Assembly: GCA_037903475.1 (NCBI GenBank)
Contig: JBAJFG010000004.1
Location: forward strand, 2,231,001-2,295,000
Direction of reading: 5' to 3'
Source of the DNA: Ancylostoma caninum
Taxonomy: Eukaryota; Nematoda; Chromadorea; Rhabditida; Ancylostomatidae
DNA: 64,000 nt
In this document: positions 11,270 through 20,439 of the stretch, one piece after another
Position numbering within the stretch: position 1 is the first letter of the stretch
How the letters are laid out: each line of letters opens with the position of its first letter
Position numbers and translations under genes: made by a program
Notes under the pieces: generated by a model
What the model saw: the letters and a program-made list of their open reading frames with translations, nothing else
Told to the model about the DNA's origin: nothing
The model's database searches: none

Positions 11270-13056
11270 TCCCTCCCCTCCGGGGAGCCGACGTCCTCGG
11301 CGGCTGTGAGCTCGTTTCCACTAGCCTTCCTCCAGACGTCCACCTTCGCACAGCTTCGGGATATAGAGTGTTCTGAACGCCGTGGTTGGTTCCAGTTAGT
11401 TAGCTGAAAACTCGGATTGGGCACTCCTGTCTCCGTCAACGTTTTCCCGTCTTCTATTCTAGCGGAGGCCATATTGAAGAACTTGTTTGGTCCGGAATAA
11501 CTGCTCAATCTATCATCCAATGGGATCTCTAATTCGCCCATGGTCTTCCACATGGTTCCTGCTGTTTCTCGACCAAATGCTCCTGGGCAACCTATGCCTT
11601 GGATCTTGTTTAGTTGTGACTGTAGCGGACATTTGCCCCGGCCTGCACACAATCGACTTCCTGGTTGCGTTATTTCCTTGATATGAGTGTTTCCGGAATA
11701 TATGCGAAATTTCGCAAATTCATCTTTTGGCCATGGTTTACGTCTTCTTTTGCCGATTGACTTTATTGTATCGGCACGGTCGTTTGAGATACTTGAGGAA
11801 GTTTCTCTTATCCTGTCAGATTTGATCACTATCGATTCTGTATCTTCTTGAACTGTAACTGTACCTACTCGTATATGTGTTGCTTCTGAAGGATTCTTCT
11901 TGACTTCTCTCATCTGAGTTCTACCTCTAATTTTCGGGTGTGGGGTGTTATTATCCACATTTCTATTCTCCCACTGTTGGCTTTCGATTCTGCCTCGCAC
12001 ACGGTCATCGTGCATCTTTCTTGGTGGCCACAGAACTTTTTCTGCTACTAGGTTCGATTTTTGACACCTCATTTTTGTCAGTGGGTTCTCACTTCTTGGG
12101 CCCCTTAACTTTTGTACTGTTTTTACCTTGGCGTCGTACCTCTCCGGTGTCTCTTGTTCCCTCCTTGGTATCACAATCTTGACTCCCCAGTCCTCCAAAG
12201 CGTTCGTGCCTATGAGCAACTCATTCTGGTCGTCTTGTGATATATGGAATGCTACTGCTTTTTTCTGACCTATTTCTACGTTAATGCGTACAGCTCCTAC
12301 GAAGGTCACTGCGTTGTTTGACGCATCGTACTCTTTATTACTCTTTATCTTTAACATTTTCAACCTGTCCACGTCGTATCCTCTTTTCTGGGCATCCTCC
12401 AGAATTTTTACAGGAATGACGCTGATCATTGATCCGGTGTCGAGCAATGCAGGGACCTCCTTGCCCATCAATCGTGCTCGCACCACCGTTTGCTTCCCAA
12501 CCAAACTTCCTCCGTCGGTAGGAAAACTCTTCACTGCGAGATTTCTCGCTTTATTTATTATAGCAGACACGGAGTCTTCTTTTTGGGTTGAGTTCCTCAC
12601 TCTTTCATTCTCTTCAAGGCTCCGCTGTGGGCATGCTCCGGCCAGATGTCCGTACTTGGAGCACTGGTAGCACCGTCGGCTTCCGTTTGTCTTTGTGCCC
12701 TGCAATCTTCGAGCATCCATGCTACCTCTGCTTTCAGTCCTTCCGGAAGACCTATCCCGATAATCCCTTATCAGCAATTTCACCTGTCCTCCTATATTAC
12801 ATACCCTTGTTGCCTCCTCTGTTTCCAATGAAACGTGGTGCCTTGCTGATGAGCGACATTCATCCAGTAATTTTCCGAGTGAGGCTGAAATTTCTTGCAA
12901 ACACCGTACTACGTGTTCGATATTTGACGCTATACTAGCGATTTCAAAACTTCTGATCTTGCACCCGGTTTCTCCCAACACTTCTTGAGGTACATCGTGT
13001 GCAATCTTACGTCTTCTTGCCTTACCCTTAACTAGCAACATACGTTTTTGTTGCAT
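11251..13056 (-). CDS. Gag-protease polyprotein of an LTR retrotransposon
   Basis: A 601-residue ORF starting at ATG 13056. Around residue 128 it has one CX2CX4HX4C zinc knuckle (CYQCSKYGHLAGAC), typical of nucleocapsid. Near residue 205 comes a retropepsin active site (LLDTGSMISVIP), with a later ELLIGTNALEDWG flap/dimer region. The roughly 300 C-terminal residues are charged and unrecognised, with no polymerase or integrase motif, although in gypsy-type elements those domains follow protease. The frame runs through the purine tract into the LTR, as expected after an internal deletion fused protease to end-of-element sequence. Intact, so possibly translated. Ty3/gypsy origin is likely but not proven without RT. 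Confidence 0.88.
   Translation of the reverse strand: MQQKRMLLVKGKARRRKIAHDVPQEVLGETGCKIRSFEIASIASNIEHVVRCLQEISASLGKLLDECRSSARHHVSLETEEATRVCNIGGQVKLLIRDYRDRSSGRTESRGSMDARRLQGTKTNGSRRCYQCSKYGHLAGACPQRSLEENERVRNSTQKEDSVSAIINKARNLAVKSFPTDGGSLVGKQTVVRARLMGKEVPALLDTGSMISVIPVKILEDAQKRGYDVDRLKMLKIKSNKEYDASNNAVTFVGAVRINVEIGQKKAVAFHISQDDQNELLIGTNALEDWGVKIVIPRREQETPERYDAKVKTVQKLRGPRSENPLTKMRCQKSNLVAEKVLWPPRKMHDDRVRGRIESQQWENRNVDNNTPHPKIRGRTQMREVKKNPSEATHIRVGTVTVQEDTESIVIKSDRIRETSSSISNDRADTIKSIGKRRRKPWPKDEFAKFRIYSGNTHIKEITQPGSRLCAGRGKCPLQSQLNKIQGIGCPGAFGRETAGTMWKTMGELEIPLDDRLSSYSGPNKFFNMASARIEDGKTLTETGVPNPSFQLTNWNQPRRSEHSISRSCAKVDVWRKASGNELTAAEDVGSPEGRDVRGSQ
11270..11283 (-). other. Polypurine tract of the LTR element
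   Basis: On the minus strand CCGGAGGGGAGGGA directly abuts the 3' LTR, the usual plus-strand priming site. Confidence 0.7.
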
Positions 13057-13205
13057 TTTCGTTTCTGTTCGCGTATCCGGAACGAATGTGCAAAACGCTG
13101 TCCTAGTTTCCGATGCAACTATGAACCTTGGACCATGCGATCCACCAAGGATCGCGATCGATGTCTTCTGGATGAGTTTTCTCCTTGATCAATAGGTCTT
13201 GGTTC

Positions 13206-13223
13206 GAGACGGTTCGGCCCCCA
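13206..13223 (-). other. Primer-binding site of the LTR element
   Basis: Immediately downstream of the 5' LTR on the minus strand, TGGGGGCCGAACCGTCTC starts with TGG, complementary to a tRNA CCA end. The tRNA was not identified. Confidence 0.55.
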
Positions 13224-13644
13224 TGTGGGTCGAATCTAGTCTAGGGGTATGATTAAAGAGAGAGATAGCCGGCTTATCTTGAGAAGGATATGTTACCGAC
13301 AGCGGTTCTTTTGCTCAAGGATAGCTCTCTGTACTTATTATTTATCCTTAAAGCAAATAACAACAACGGTCAACAATCTCAACAATGAAACTAACGAAAC
13401 TTGGGCGGCCTCGAGGTGAGGGCACGCGGTTGCTTGGCCACACAGGCGGGTTACTTCTTTCTGTTCTCTTGGTCTGGGGGAGGGCCGCCTCTCTACTCAA
13501 CGGCTCTGTCTCCCTTCTCGGAGCTTATCAGAAAAACTCGCTAGCTCCCCCTTTTGGCCTTCTTTTATACCCGCCTGGGGTGGTCAAGGAACCGTCTTTT
13601 CCCGCCCACCGCGTGGTCGCCTAGATCACTGTGATCCTCTGACA
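13224..13644 (-). repeat. 5' LTR of the gag-protease element
   Basis: 421 bp, the upstream LTR for the minus-strand element. A TATAAAA promoter motif on the minus strand lies at about 13563-13569. The 79-codon plus-strand frame present in both LTRs is antisense and not regarded as a gene. Confidence 0.92.
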
Positions 13645-13839
13645 CCTGTGAATAATTCAGAGTAACCAATGCAGTGAGAATATTCATCTGAAATTATTCA
13701 AGTTTCACGTACAACTGATGAGCTTCTGCTACAGTGTACAGGGAGGATGAGGATGTACAGGGAGGATGAAGATGGTGGTCGACTGAGACACGAATAAGCG
13801 CGCGGTCCCTATTCCACAGGCAGACGTGCATCTTGGCCT

Positions 13840-14240
13840 TTTTCCCACTATTGGGCCACGGCGGACCCATTCTCGCATTCGTGCACCCGTATCCTTGTGT
13901 TTTCCCAACTAATGGACCACGGCGGACCCTTTTTCCTTCCATGGACGCGTATCCTGGCGCTTTCCCCCTGTTGGACCACGGCGGACCCTTTCTCCATCTG
14001 TGCACCCGCATCCTGCCGTTTTTCTAACTACTGGGCCATAAGGACCGATTCTTATTCATGCCCAGCATCCTGCCGTTTTCCTCACCATTGGGCCACCGCG
14101 GCTCCGTTCTTTATCCAAGCACCCGTATCGTGGGCAGACCCTTTCTCCATCCGTGGACCCGTATCCTAGAGTTTCCCCACATCGGGCCACAGCGGACCCT
14201 TTCTCGATCGATGGACTCCTACCCTGTTGTTTTATTTTTC
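13840..14240. repeat. About 60-bp minisatellite, six to seven units
   Basis: The core GGGCCACGGCGGACCC recurs at 13861, 13922 and 13981 and in diverged form near 14041, 14098, 14133 and 14193, each time followed by CCCGTATCCTG-like sequence. The period is about 60 bp with one short unit. It lies in the insert that splits the hAT MITE. Confidence 0.8.
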
Positions 14241-14865
14241 TGAACGGCGGGGCCCCGGCACATTTGTCCGCCGTCAGTGCACCCTCCCACCTTGTAAATT
14301 TTGAGAGTAATGGAAGAAAGTTCGGAAATATTTAGAAAGTTTGGTCAATTGCACTGCCCTGCCTAACGGTGAAAGGGAAGAACTCAATGAGAGGTGCGGC
14401 AAAAGCATGTAACGAGCGAGCTCCATCGTAGGTGGGCTCCTACAACGCTCGTCCATCCTTGCAAGGACGTCAACATACAACCAAAGCGCCAACAGAGGGG
14501 CTACTCTGCTCCGTACACTGCTGCCATGCAATGCCAAATTGTTGTTAACAATGTCTCGCCCGGAGGGCTCAAGACGAGCGGGGTCCCGCCGCGAAATCTC
14601 GCTCTATAAATCTGTTTTTCGTATGACGTCTGCTCATCTCTCCCTCTACCATTGCCTATGTACAGCACTGCACAAAAGATTTCGCAAGACTGTCGCGGTC
14701 TGACGCTAGAAAAATCTGGACCCTTACCAGTCTTTATATAGGAGGATAATTAATATTTTTACTAATTTTATTTTCCGTCTGGGTCCCCAAAACGGCGGAG
14801 ACCCCACTTTTTTCAGACGCCCTCCCCCCTCCCGCCCACTTTCTGAGTCCGCCACTGCCGTATAC

Positions 14866-15568
14866 CTATCGCATCTCCACGAAAATCTCAATTTCCCTGG
14901 AATAACTTGGCAGAGCCTTTCTTATGGATCCCGTAACGGTTACAGCAATTAGAGTAAAATGTTCTTAGAATGTGTTTTCTCCAGTAATTTCGAGCAACTA
15001 GTCCATCAGTCCACCCATGGACGCAACATATTAGATTTGGTTCTGATAATGAGCAGAGTCAAGCATGACGATAGGAAAAACCGGCCCTTAATACGCCCCC
15101 CCCCTTATTCCTTCGTCCAACCCCACCTTTTCACGACCCCCCCCCCCTCTCTGCCCCCGCATGTTTTCTCTGTACAATGAGCAGTTTCAAGGAAGAAGAC
15201 ACAAACGAAACACATTAAAAGCCCAAAATTGGAACTAAAACGATCTTGCAGTTGATATTCATCCTTTCTAATTCGATCGGATCAGATGGGAAGCAAGAAC
15301 GATCACTTCATGACGTGTCAAAACAGGACTGATTGGCAACGCATGCGAGAAATCGGTTTCAGCGCTGGTATTTCAGCGCTCACGAGTTCGATCCCCGGCG
15401 CTTCCAAGAAATTTTTGCACGGGTTGGAACCGCTTCAGGATTTAGTGTGGAGCAGAAAGGACGGAAAGTTCTGGAAATGAAGTGAGGAAAGCGAAATCGA
15501 TCGATTACACATACGAGAATTCGCCTGCATGGCCCGCCAATTTGTGGAAAACTAGGGTGAATTAGGTA
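14866..15568. other. Intergenic, low-complexity C-rich patches
   Basis: C-runs occur near 15100-15145. No gene recognised. Confidence 0.35.
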
Positions 15569-15889
15569 GCCGCTATACTCCTCGAGGAGTATAGCACCCT
15601 GCGTCGCCGTCGCCGGCGACGGCGGCCGCCAATGTTGGCACCTCTCAAAATCGATACGCACCGGCGCCGCAGTCGCCAACATTGGCGGCCGCTGATCGCT
15701 AATGTTGGCGACCAATCGATACGTACCGACCTCACAGTCGCCAACATTGGCGGCCGCCGATATTGGCGATCGCCATTCGCCGGCGACGGCGGCCGCCGCC
15801 GCCGCTCCGCCCACAATCAATGCATATCGGCCTCACAGTCGCCGGCGACGGCGATGCAAGGTGCTACAGTCCTCGAGGACTATAGCGGC
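15569..15889. mobile_element. Foldback element with GCGGCCGC internal repeats
   Basis: The ends GCCGCTATACTCCTCGAGG and the complement at 15871-15889 are inverted repeats, each tipped by a palindrome (TACTCCTCGAGGAGTA and AGTCCTCGAGGACT). Inside, the module GCCAACATTGGCGGCCGC recurs at least three times in both orientations. A truncated relative is at 28361-28559. No ORF is conserved between copies. Confidence 0.75.
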
Positions 15890-16022
15890 AGTGTTAGACC
15901 TCGTACTGAGGTTCTCTGACTCGAAATCAACAGATGCTTTTCAACATGTTCATAGAGGACGGTCAGTTCTTTCTTTTCTCAGAGTTTCAACTTTCTAGAT
16001 CTTTATATATTCTGGGAAGCTC

Positions 16023-16070
16023 GATGGGAAATCGATGGGAAATTGGCAAATTTCCCATCGATTTCCCATC
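16023..16070. repeat. Perfect 22-bp stem, 4-nt loop hairpin
   Basis: GATGGGAAATCGATGGGAAA and its exact complement are separated by only GGCA. Each arm is itself a doubled GATGGGAAAT word. GATGGGAAAT-like words recur downstream near 16120-16165. Confidence 0.75.
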
Positions 16071-16202
16071 TAAATTGCGGAAAAACGAGCGAATTTCGTG
16101 GAGCCAGATTCCGTACTTAAATGGGAAATCTGCGAACTGTTTCTCAGTGATTTCCCAAACAGATTTACTCCATTTTCACCATCTCTTCAAATAGCGAGGT
16201 TT

Positions 16203-16515
16203 TCACTTCTTCAACTCCCATGGAGAGTGATGCCCACTAGCACTACGAGCGCCAGAACCACTACGGCGATCATCTTCCATGACGAAGAACCGCACCACTT
16301 CCACGCGAGGGTGGTATGCCAACGTTCCAGAGATGTTGAAGGCGTGCACTTCGGCCGCATCTGACTTCGCACTGGTCGACGAAGTTGGCGGCAGTTGAGT
16401 GTAGAGTTCCAACAATCTGGGCTGTGCATCTGTCGCATAGTGCTGCGAACATGTCATCTGTGCACGCGATCTCCACCATTAAGTGTATTTCATGATTGTC
16501 GATTCTTCCGGTCAT
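16203..16515 (-). other. Unrecognised coding-like segment
   Basis: All three minus-strand frames stay open for more than 75 codons. The frame 16457-16203 contains AEVHAFNISGTLAYHPRVEV, which looks protein-like; another frame ends in a hydrophobic run (MIAVVVLALVVLVGITLHGS) before its stop. I do not recognise a family, nor splice signals joining it to neighbours. It could be an exon, a decayed transposon gene, or chance. Confidence 0.25.
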
Positions 16516-16905
16516 TTAGCTAGTTTTAATAGCCTTACGAGCTTCAACTGATTGACAGGATAGGTGGCTGTCGGTTGCGCTATTTTTTGTTGACTCGGTG
16601 CTCCATTTCGCAGGCTCAAAACTCAAGCAAACTATAACATTCTTGTAGAGGAAGAATAGCGCTTTCGAGTCGTATATGATTTGTATCCGAAAGATGGCAA
16701 TAGGTGGAGAAAAGTGCACCAGAAAAAAAGCGCAAGGACTCATGCTAACACCTAATACACACATTTTAGCTGAAATGCCGAAAAAAATCTAAATTTTTCC
16801 GATTTTTTGGCAAATTTTTTTTTGCATTTTTAGCCAGATTATCCCCGTTTCCATGAGTGGAAGGTCTCTCTCCCAACCAAAAATCGGACACCATGTGCTC
16901 CTGCC

Positions 16906-17447
16906 TTGTGCGACCTCTCCGATCTGACACAGCTCAACGAAGCCGACGGTTATTCACCAAATCGGCCATCGTTTACCCACCCGTCACCACGGATCCAGCG
17001 TGAATTGCTCGCTGTGACTGCTCACAGCGCGAACACATCCGCAACAACCACAACTACCGCAGCAACATCAACAACCGCAACGACCACGCGTCGGCCACGC
17101 ATCCACGTTGCTGCCCCTGCATACAACGAGGGCATCGCTGCATTAGACAACGATCCTATTCCTGTGGATGTTATGGCAGTGCCACATTCCAAGGTTGACC
17201 ATTTTAAGTCGTCGTCATCAAGATCGACTACCTTCACACCCAAGCCGTGGCAAAGGAAGGACACCACCACAAGGAAGCTCTCGAAAATGCTCGGACAGCT
17301 ATGATCGCGTACGAGCACATCACAAGGAAAATTTTTCTGACTCGCGACGGCAGGATTTCAGCCTGCGTGACATCCTCCAAAATGCCTGAAGAAGTAGAGA
17401 AACTTGCCACGTCGGAAAATTACCATCCGCTGCTAACCCTGCTATGA
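16906..17447 (+). other. Unrecognised coding-like segment, Thr/Ala-rich
   Basis: A plus-strand frame runs 16906-17304, with a low-complexity stretch of Ala, Thr and Ser (residues about 45-62). A second frame, 17247-17447, is also protein-like (EALENARTAMIAYEHITRKI). The overlap in different frames suggests one coding region broken by an indel. No family recognised. Confidence 0.25.
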
Positions 17448-17497
17448 GGCTTATCCTGGAACCAATACTTTGGTACCTGCTGTGGCTAAGCAGAACG

Positions 17498-17714
17498 GGA
17501 GTAAAATGCAGTTCGTGGGGGGTCCACTTGTTATAGGTCAATAATATGACCTGTCCTACACGTTCTGACTTGTTAGCTGATACGTCCAGAACGCTCTGAC
17601 TTGTTAGCACTCCTATCGTGCAGTGGTTACTTACTACCTGCTCAAACAAGTTAGAACGTGTAGGACAGGTCATATTATTGACCAAGTGCCCCCCCCCCCC
17701 AACTCGATTTTAAC
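17498..17714. mobile_element. Short relative of the 8713-9578 hAT-like element
   Basis: It starts GGAGTAAAATGCAGTTC and ends AACTCGATTTTAACC with a long C-run, and shares the subterminal words ATATGACCTGTCCTACACGT and AGAACGTGTAGGACAGGTCA. It is about 217 bp, against 866 bp for the other copy. No clear target duplication was found. Confidence 0.75.
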
Positions 17715-18830
17715 CTGGAATGGCTCTCGCTGAAAATACAGTGAAAGTACTACGCAACCACTTGCATGTTGGTAATTACAAATCCTGCGCAAACGTGCAC
17801 CACCATTCCATTGCAACTTATGGGCCCGTATGCATGAACATCCGCTCAGCGGAGGGGATCGGCTGTTAACCATTGCAGCGATCCCCAGCGGAGTTCGCGC
17901 ACATCCCCTTCCTCGATCGCCGTATGCATGAAGCGAGAGGATCTCCTGAGGAGAGATGTACATCCCCTACGAATAGTAGGGGTTCGAGAGGGGATCACGC
18001 TCAGTAATCAACTGTTTCCTTTCAAAATTCGTGAATTGCAAATTTTTTGACGGTTCTTTACCCAACTTACTGATTTATCAATTCTTCATGTGCTTCATCC
18101 ATTTCAAGTGTCTGCCATTCCCATTTTGTATGTATTTGTTGCACCTCTCTTCTCTATAACAGGACTTTATAATTTTAACTTAGCTTTATGGTTTAAAAGC
18201 TTTATGATCCAAAATTTATAATAAACGCATTCCCTCCCCAATTGCATTTTCAGACGGTGTTTCGATGCTAAGGCCGTGGATGTCTCTGTTCGAGGAACGG
18301 AATGGGACAAAAGTGATGGAGCAGAGTCATAAGTATCCCTAACAAGAAAGTGAAGCACGAAAATCTTTGAAAATATGGGAAATTGAACTCCCATACTTTA
18401 AAGGCAACACCCACGATAATTTTCGTCTCTAGAATTTTTACTTTCTCTTCACTAACTGAGTCCACTGATTCCAGATATAGCGTTAAAAATTAACGAAAGT
18501 CCCAAAATACCAAGTTTTAAAACTGCCTAATCCGAGCGGACAACGGAAATTGGACGAGTGATCCGCTCACTGCGTTGTCGCCGCAGGGGATTTGATCAAT
18601 GCCGCGGCGTTATATCAGCTGATTTATGCCTGCCATATAGGGCATGTTCGGCATTGTTTTTTCTCGTTCTTCTTTGTTTTTTACACTGCTTTTCTTCCAC
18701 TCTTTTTTTTTGAGAATTGTCAATTATGGTCCAGTGAAATCCATATCCGCAAATATTTACGTGTCGTTGCTCGTAAACATAATTAACAACTTCTTACTCT
18801 CATCTGTATTTGTACAAGAAAACTTGCCGC
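17715..18830. other. No gene recognised; repeated CGTATGCATGAA words
   Basis: CGTATGCATGAA occurs at 17827 and 17921, with GGGGATCG/CATCCCC words between, suggesting an old repeat. From 18590 the sequence may already belong to the transposon ending near 22.3 kb, but no terminal repeat was identified. Confidence 0.3.
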
Positions 18831-19159
18831 CATGCCTTCACGATGTCCGGCTGAAAAAGGAGCTCGACATCATCAGTGCCTGGGACCTCAAAGAGAAGCA
18901 GGATGGAGGAGAAAGAAGCAAGTGCTCCTTTTATATGTATGAGCATGTGAGTATGAAAATGTATCTGTATTGCATGTATCAAATTGGAATTTTGCATGTA
19001 TCAAATTAGAATCTCATCGAAACAACAAATTCTGATCAAAATTGGCACACTTATCATTCGTTGATGGATAGAGTTTAAAGGCTAGCTGCTGTGAAAGATT
19101 ATCGATTGGCGAATCGATTCTATCGAATTTTTCAAATTTCTGCACGAGAGAAATCGGAA

Positions 19160-19480
19160 ACAGGCCTGCTGGGGTTTTGCCATTTGCTGAGCACCAATTC
19201 AAATTTGAAGAGCACATGCACGAAAATATCGATTTATTGATTTTTATCGATTTTTGCAATGTTTTGCAGGGGAAATCGAAAACTTGCCTGTTGGGGTTTT
19301 GCCATGTGCTGAGCACGAATTTGAGGCGCACGTGCTTGAAAATATCGATTTATCGATTTCATCGATTTTTGTAAAGTTTTGCACGAGAGAAATCGAAAAC
19401 GTGCCTGTTGGAGTTTTGCCATGAATTTGATGCGCACGTGCACGAAAATATCGATTCATCGATTTTTCTTTTGTCTCAGG
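19160..19480 (+). repeat. Tandem repeat, about 120-bp units, Helitron-like family
   Basis: GGGGTTTTGCCAT-type words recur at 19171, 19293 and 19410 (spacing 122 and 117), each unit ending with ATCGATTTATTGATTTT-like sequence. The units resemble those inside the Helitrons at 515-1097 and 59973-60957, but no Helitron ends are visible here. Confidence 0.7.
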
Positions 19481-19613
19481 GTTCGGTCAGTTCGAATGGG
19501 GAAGGTGAAATGTGCCCGGTGGCCATAGGGAATCCCGAGTCATTTTATGTTTTGGAGACCTACAGAAGCGCAATAGCTGTCCTTCTCAGGATACGACCAT
19601 CGACTCCCTGTAA

Positions 19614-20263
19614 ATGCAGCCATTTCATTGTAGAAATGCGTCCACTGAAACCGAATTGTTCAGGTTCTGCCGTTTGCTGAACAGAAGGTTTGATCCTTCT
19701 CGTTCAGCGAACACGCGCTGCTGCACATGTGGCACATGTATAGCCTTCCCTATGACAAGAGAAAACGTGTGCTGCCAAGAGTTGCTGGATGTGAGCACCT
19801 CAGTTAATCCTGAGGTGTTCACAAGGGTGTCGGAAAAGCTGAAAAGTGTCCCAGGCAGGTGCATTGTCGAGCACCCCTCTTTCCAGAAGTTTGTTTCAGA
19901 TAAAGAGGTAATGAAGAGAAAGTACATTTTTACATAATCAAGAAAACCGTCTCAACTCTTTTTATAGGGAATCTCTCTATGGATCGAGAATAAGAGGTTC
20001 GAATGTGGACCTAAAAGTACTAATTCAACCAGTATGGACGAGCCACAGCACGTGCTATTTTTTTTTGCTTTTTCTTTGATACGAAAGATGAGCATTATTC
20101 AGAAGATATCGCGTATAGATGTTTCGTCCTCTGGGCCTACGGACATGTTGGATTGGGGAAACGACTGGAAATGCCAGCATGCGTACGAAAAGCGATCATG
20201 CAGGCTTATCCATCGCAGAGTGGATACGTCGGCTTTAGGGTGCGATTTCCTACCATAATGTGA
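19614..20263 (+). CDS. P2X7-receptor-type cysteine-rich cytoplasmic domain protein (exons)
   Basis: The first segment, to about 19908, contains CCTCGTCIAFPMTRENVCCQE and later GRCIVEHPSFQKF. This is the Cys pattern (CxCGxC...PT.E..CC.E, then C..EHP.F) of the zinc-binding cytoplasmic domain of vertebrate P2X7. After AAAGAG|GTAATG, an acceptor near 19968 leads to a further segment. The final part, about 20095-20263, contains IAYRCFVLWAYGHVGLGKRL and MPACVRKAIMQAYPS, matching the domain's end (AYR.F..W..G.LG...R...P.C....IR..FP), with TGA at 20261-20263. No channel or membrane part is present. It lies tail-to-tail with a transposase at 20440-22280, so it is probably carried by that transposon. 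The 5' end and the middle intron are uncertain. The P2X7 resemblance is from family knowledge; the function here is unknown. Confidence 0.7.
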
Positions 20264-20439
20264 CTCGTTTCAGAATATTAGCAATCAGTCTCATTTTTCC
20301 TGTTTAGGAGTCCAGTTCTGGTACTGAAGTTGTGGAAAGAGATGAAGAGATTTGGTATAATAAAGACTTTTGTTGAGGATGTTGCGCGCATTACACATGA
20401 GTGTGGATAAAAAAGTTCATTAATAACTAGTAGTAAATG

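Larger units (their letters stand above)
10849..13644 (-). mobile_element. Young non-autonomous LTR retrotransposon (gag-protease only)
   Basis: Two 421-bp LTRs, TG...CA, flank 1954 bp. I see a single difference between them (about 10918 versus 13293), and CCTG is duplicated outside (10845-10848, 13645-13648), so insertion was recent. Reading on the minus strand, a TGGGGGCCGAACC primer-binding-site-like sequence follows the 5' LTR and a purine tract (complement of 11270-11283) precedes the 3' LTR. The one long ORF has zinc-knuckle and aspartic-protease motifs but no reverse transcriptase, RNase H or integrase. It would depend on an autonomous relative for mobility. Confidence 0.92.
10315..14857. 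mobile_element. hAT-type MITE split by a 4.3-kb insertion
   Basis: The left end CAGTGGCGGACGCAGGGGGG and right end GAGTCCGCCACTG match the intact 280-bp copy at 43573-43852. A perfect 8-bp duplication, CCGTATAC, flanks the whole interval (10307-10314 and 14858-14865). MITE-like sequence stops near 10477 and resumes near 14748. The insert between carries the LTR element 10849-13644 and a minisatellite. The insert's own ends were not resolved; GACGCTAGAAA occurs near both of its edges. Confidence 0.9.

Noticed and set aside
13840..14240. Possible CRISPR array
   Set aside because: The repeats are about 60 bp, degenerate and directly abutting, with no unique spacers of even length and no cas genes. 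It is a eukaryotic minisatellite.
14153..14335. Proline-rich frames over the minisatellite
   Set aside because: Translation of a 60-bp repeat gives periodic open frames without coding meaning.
15632..15998. Overlapping plus-strand frames of about 95-98 codons
   Set aside because: They are caused by the GC-rich repeat modules of the foldback element; frames on the other strand are equally long.
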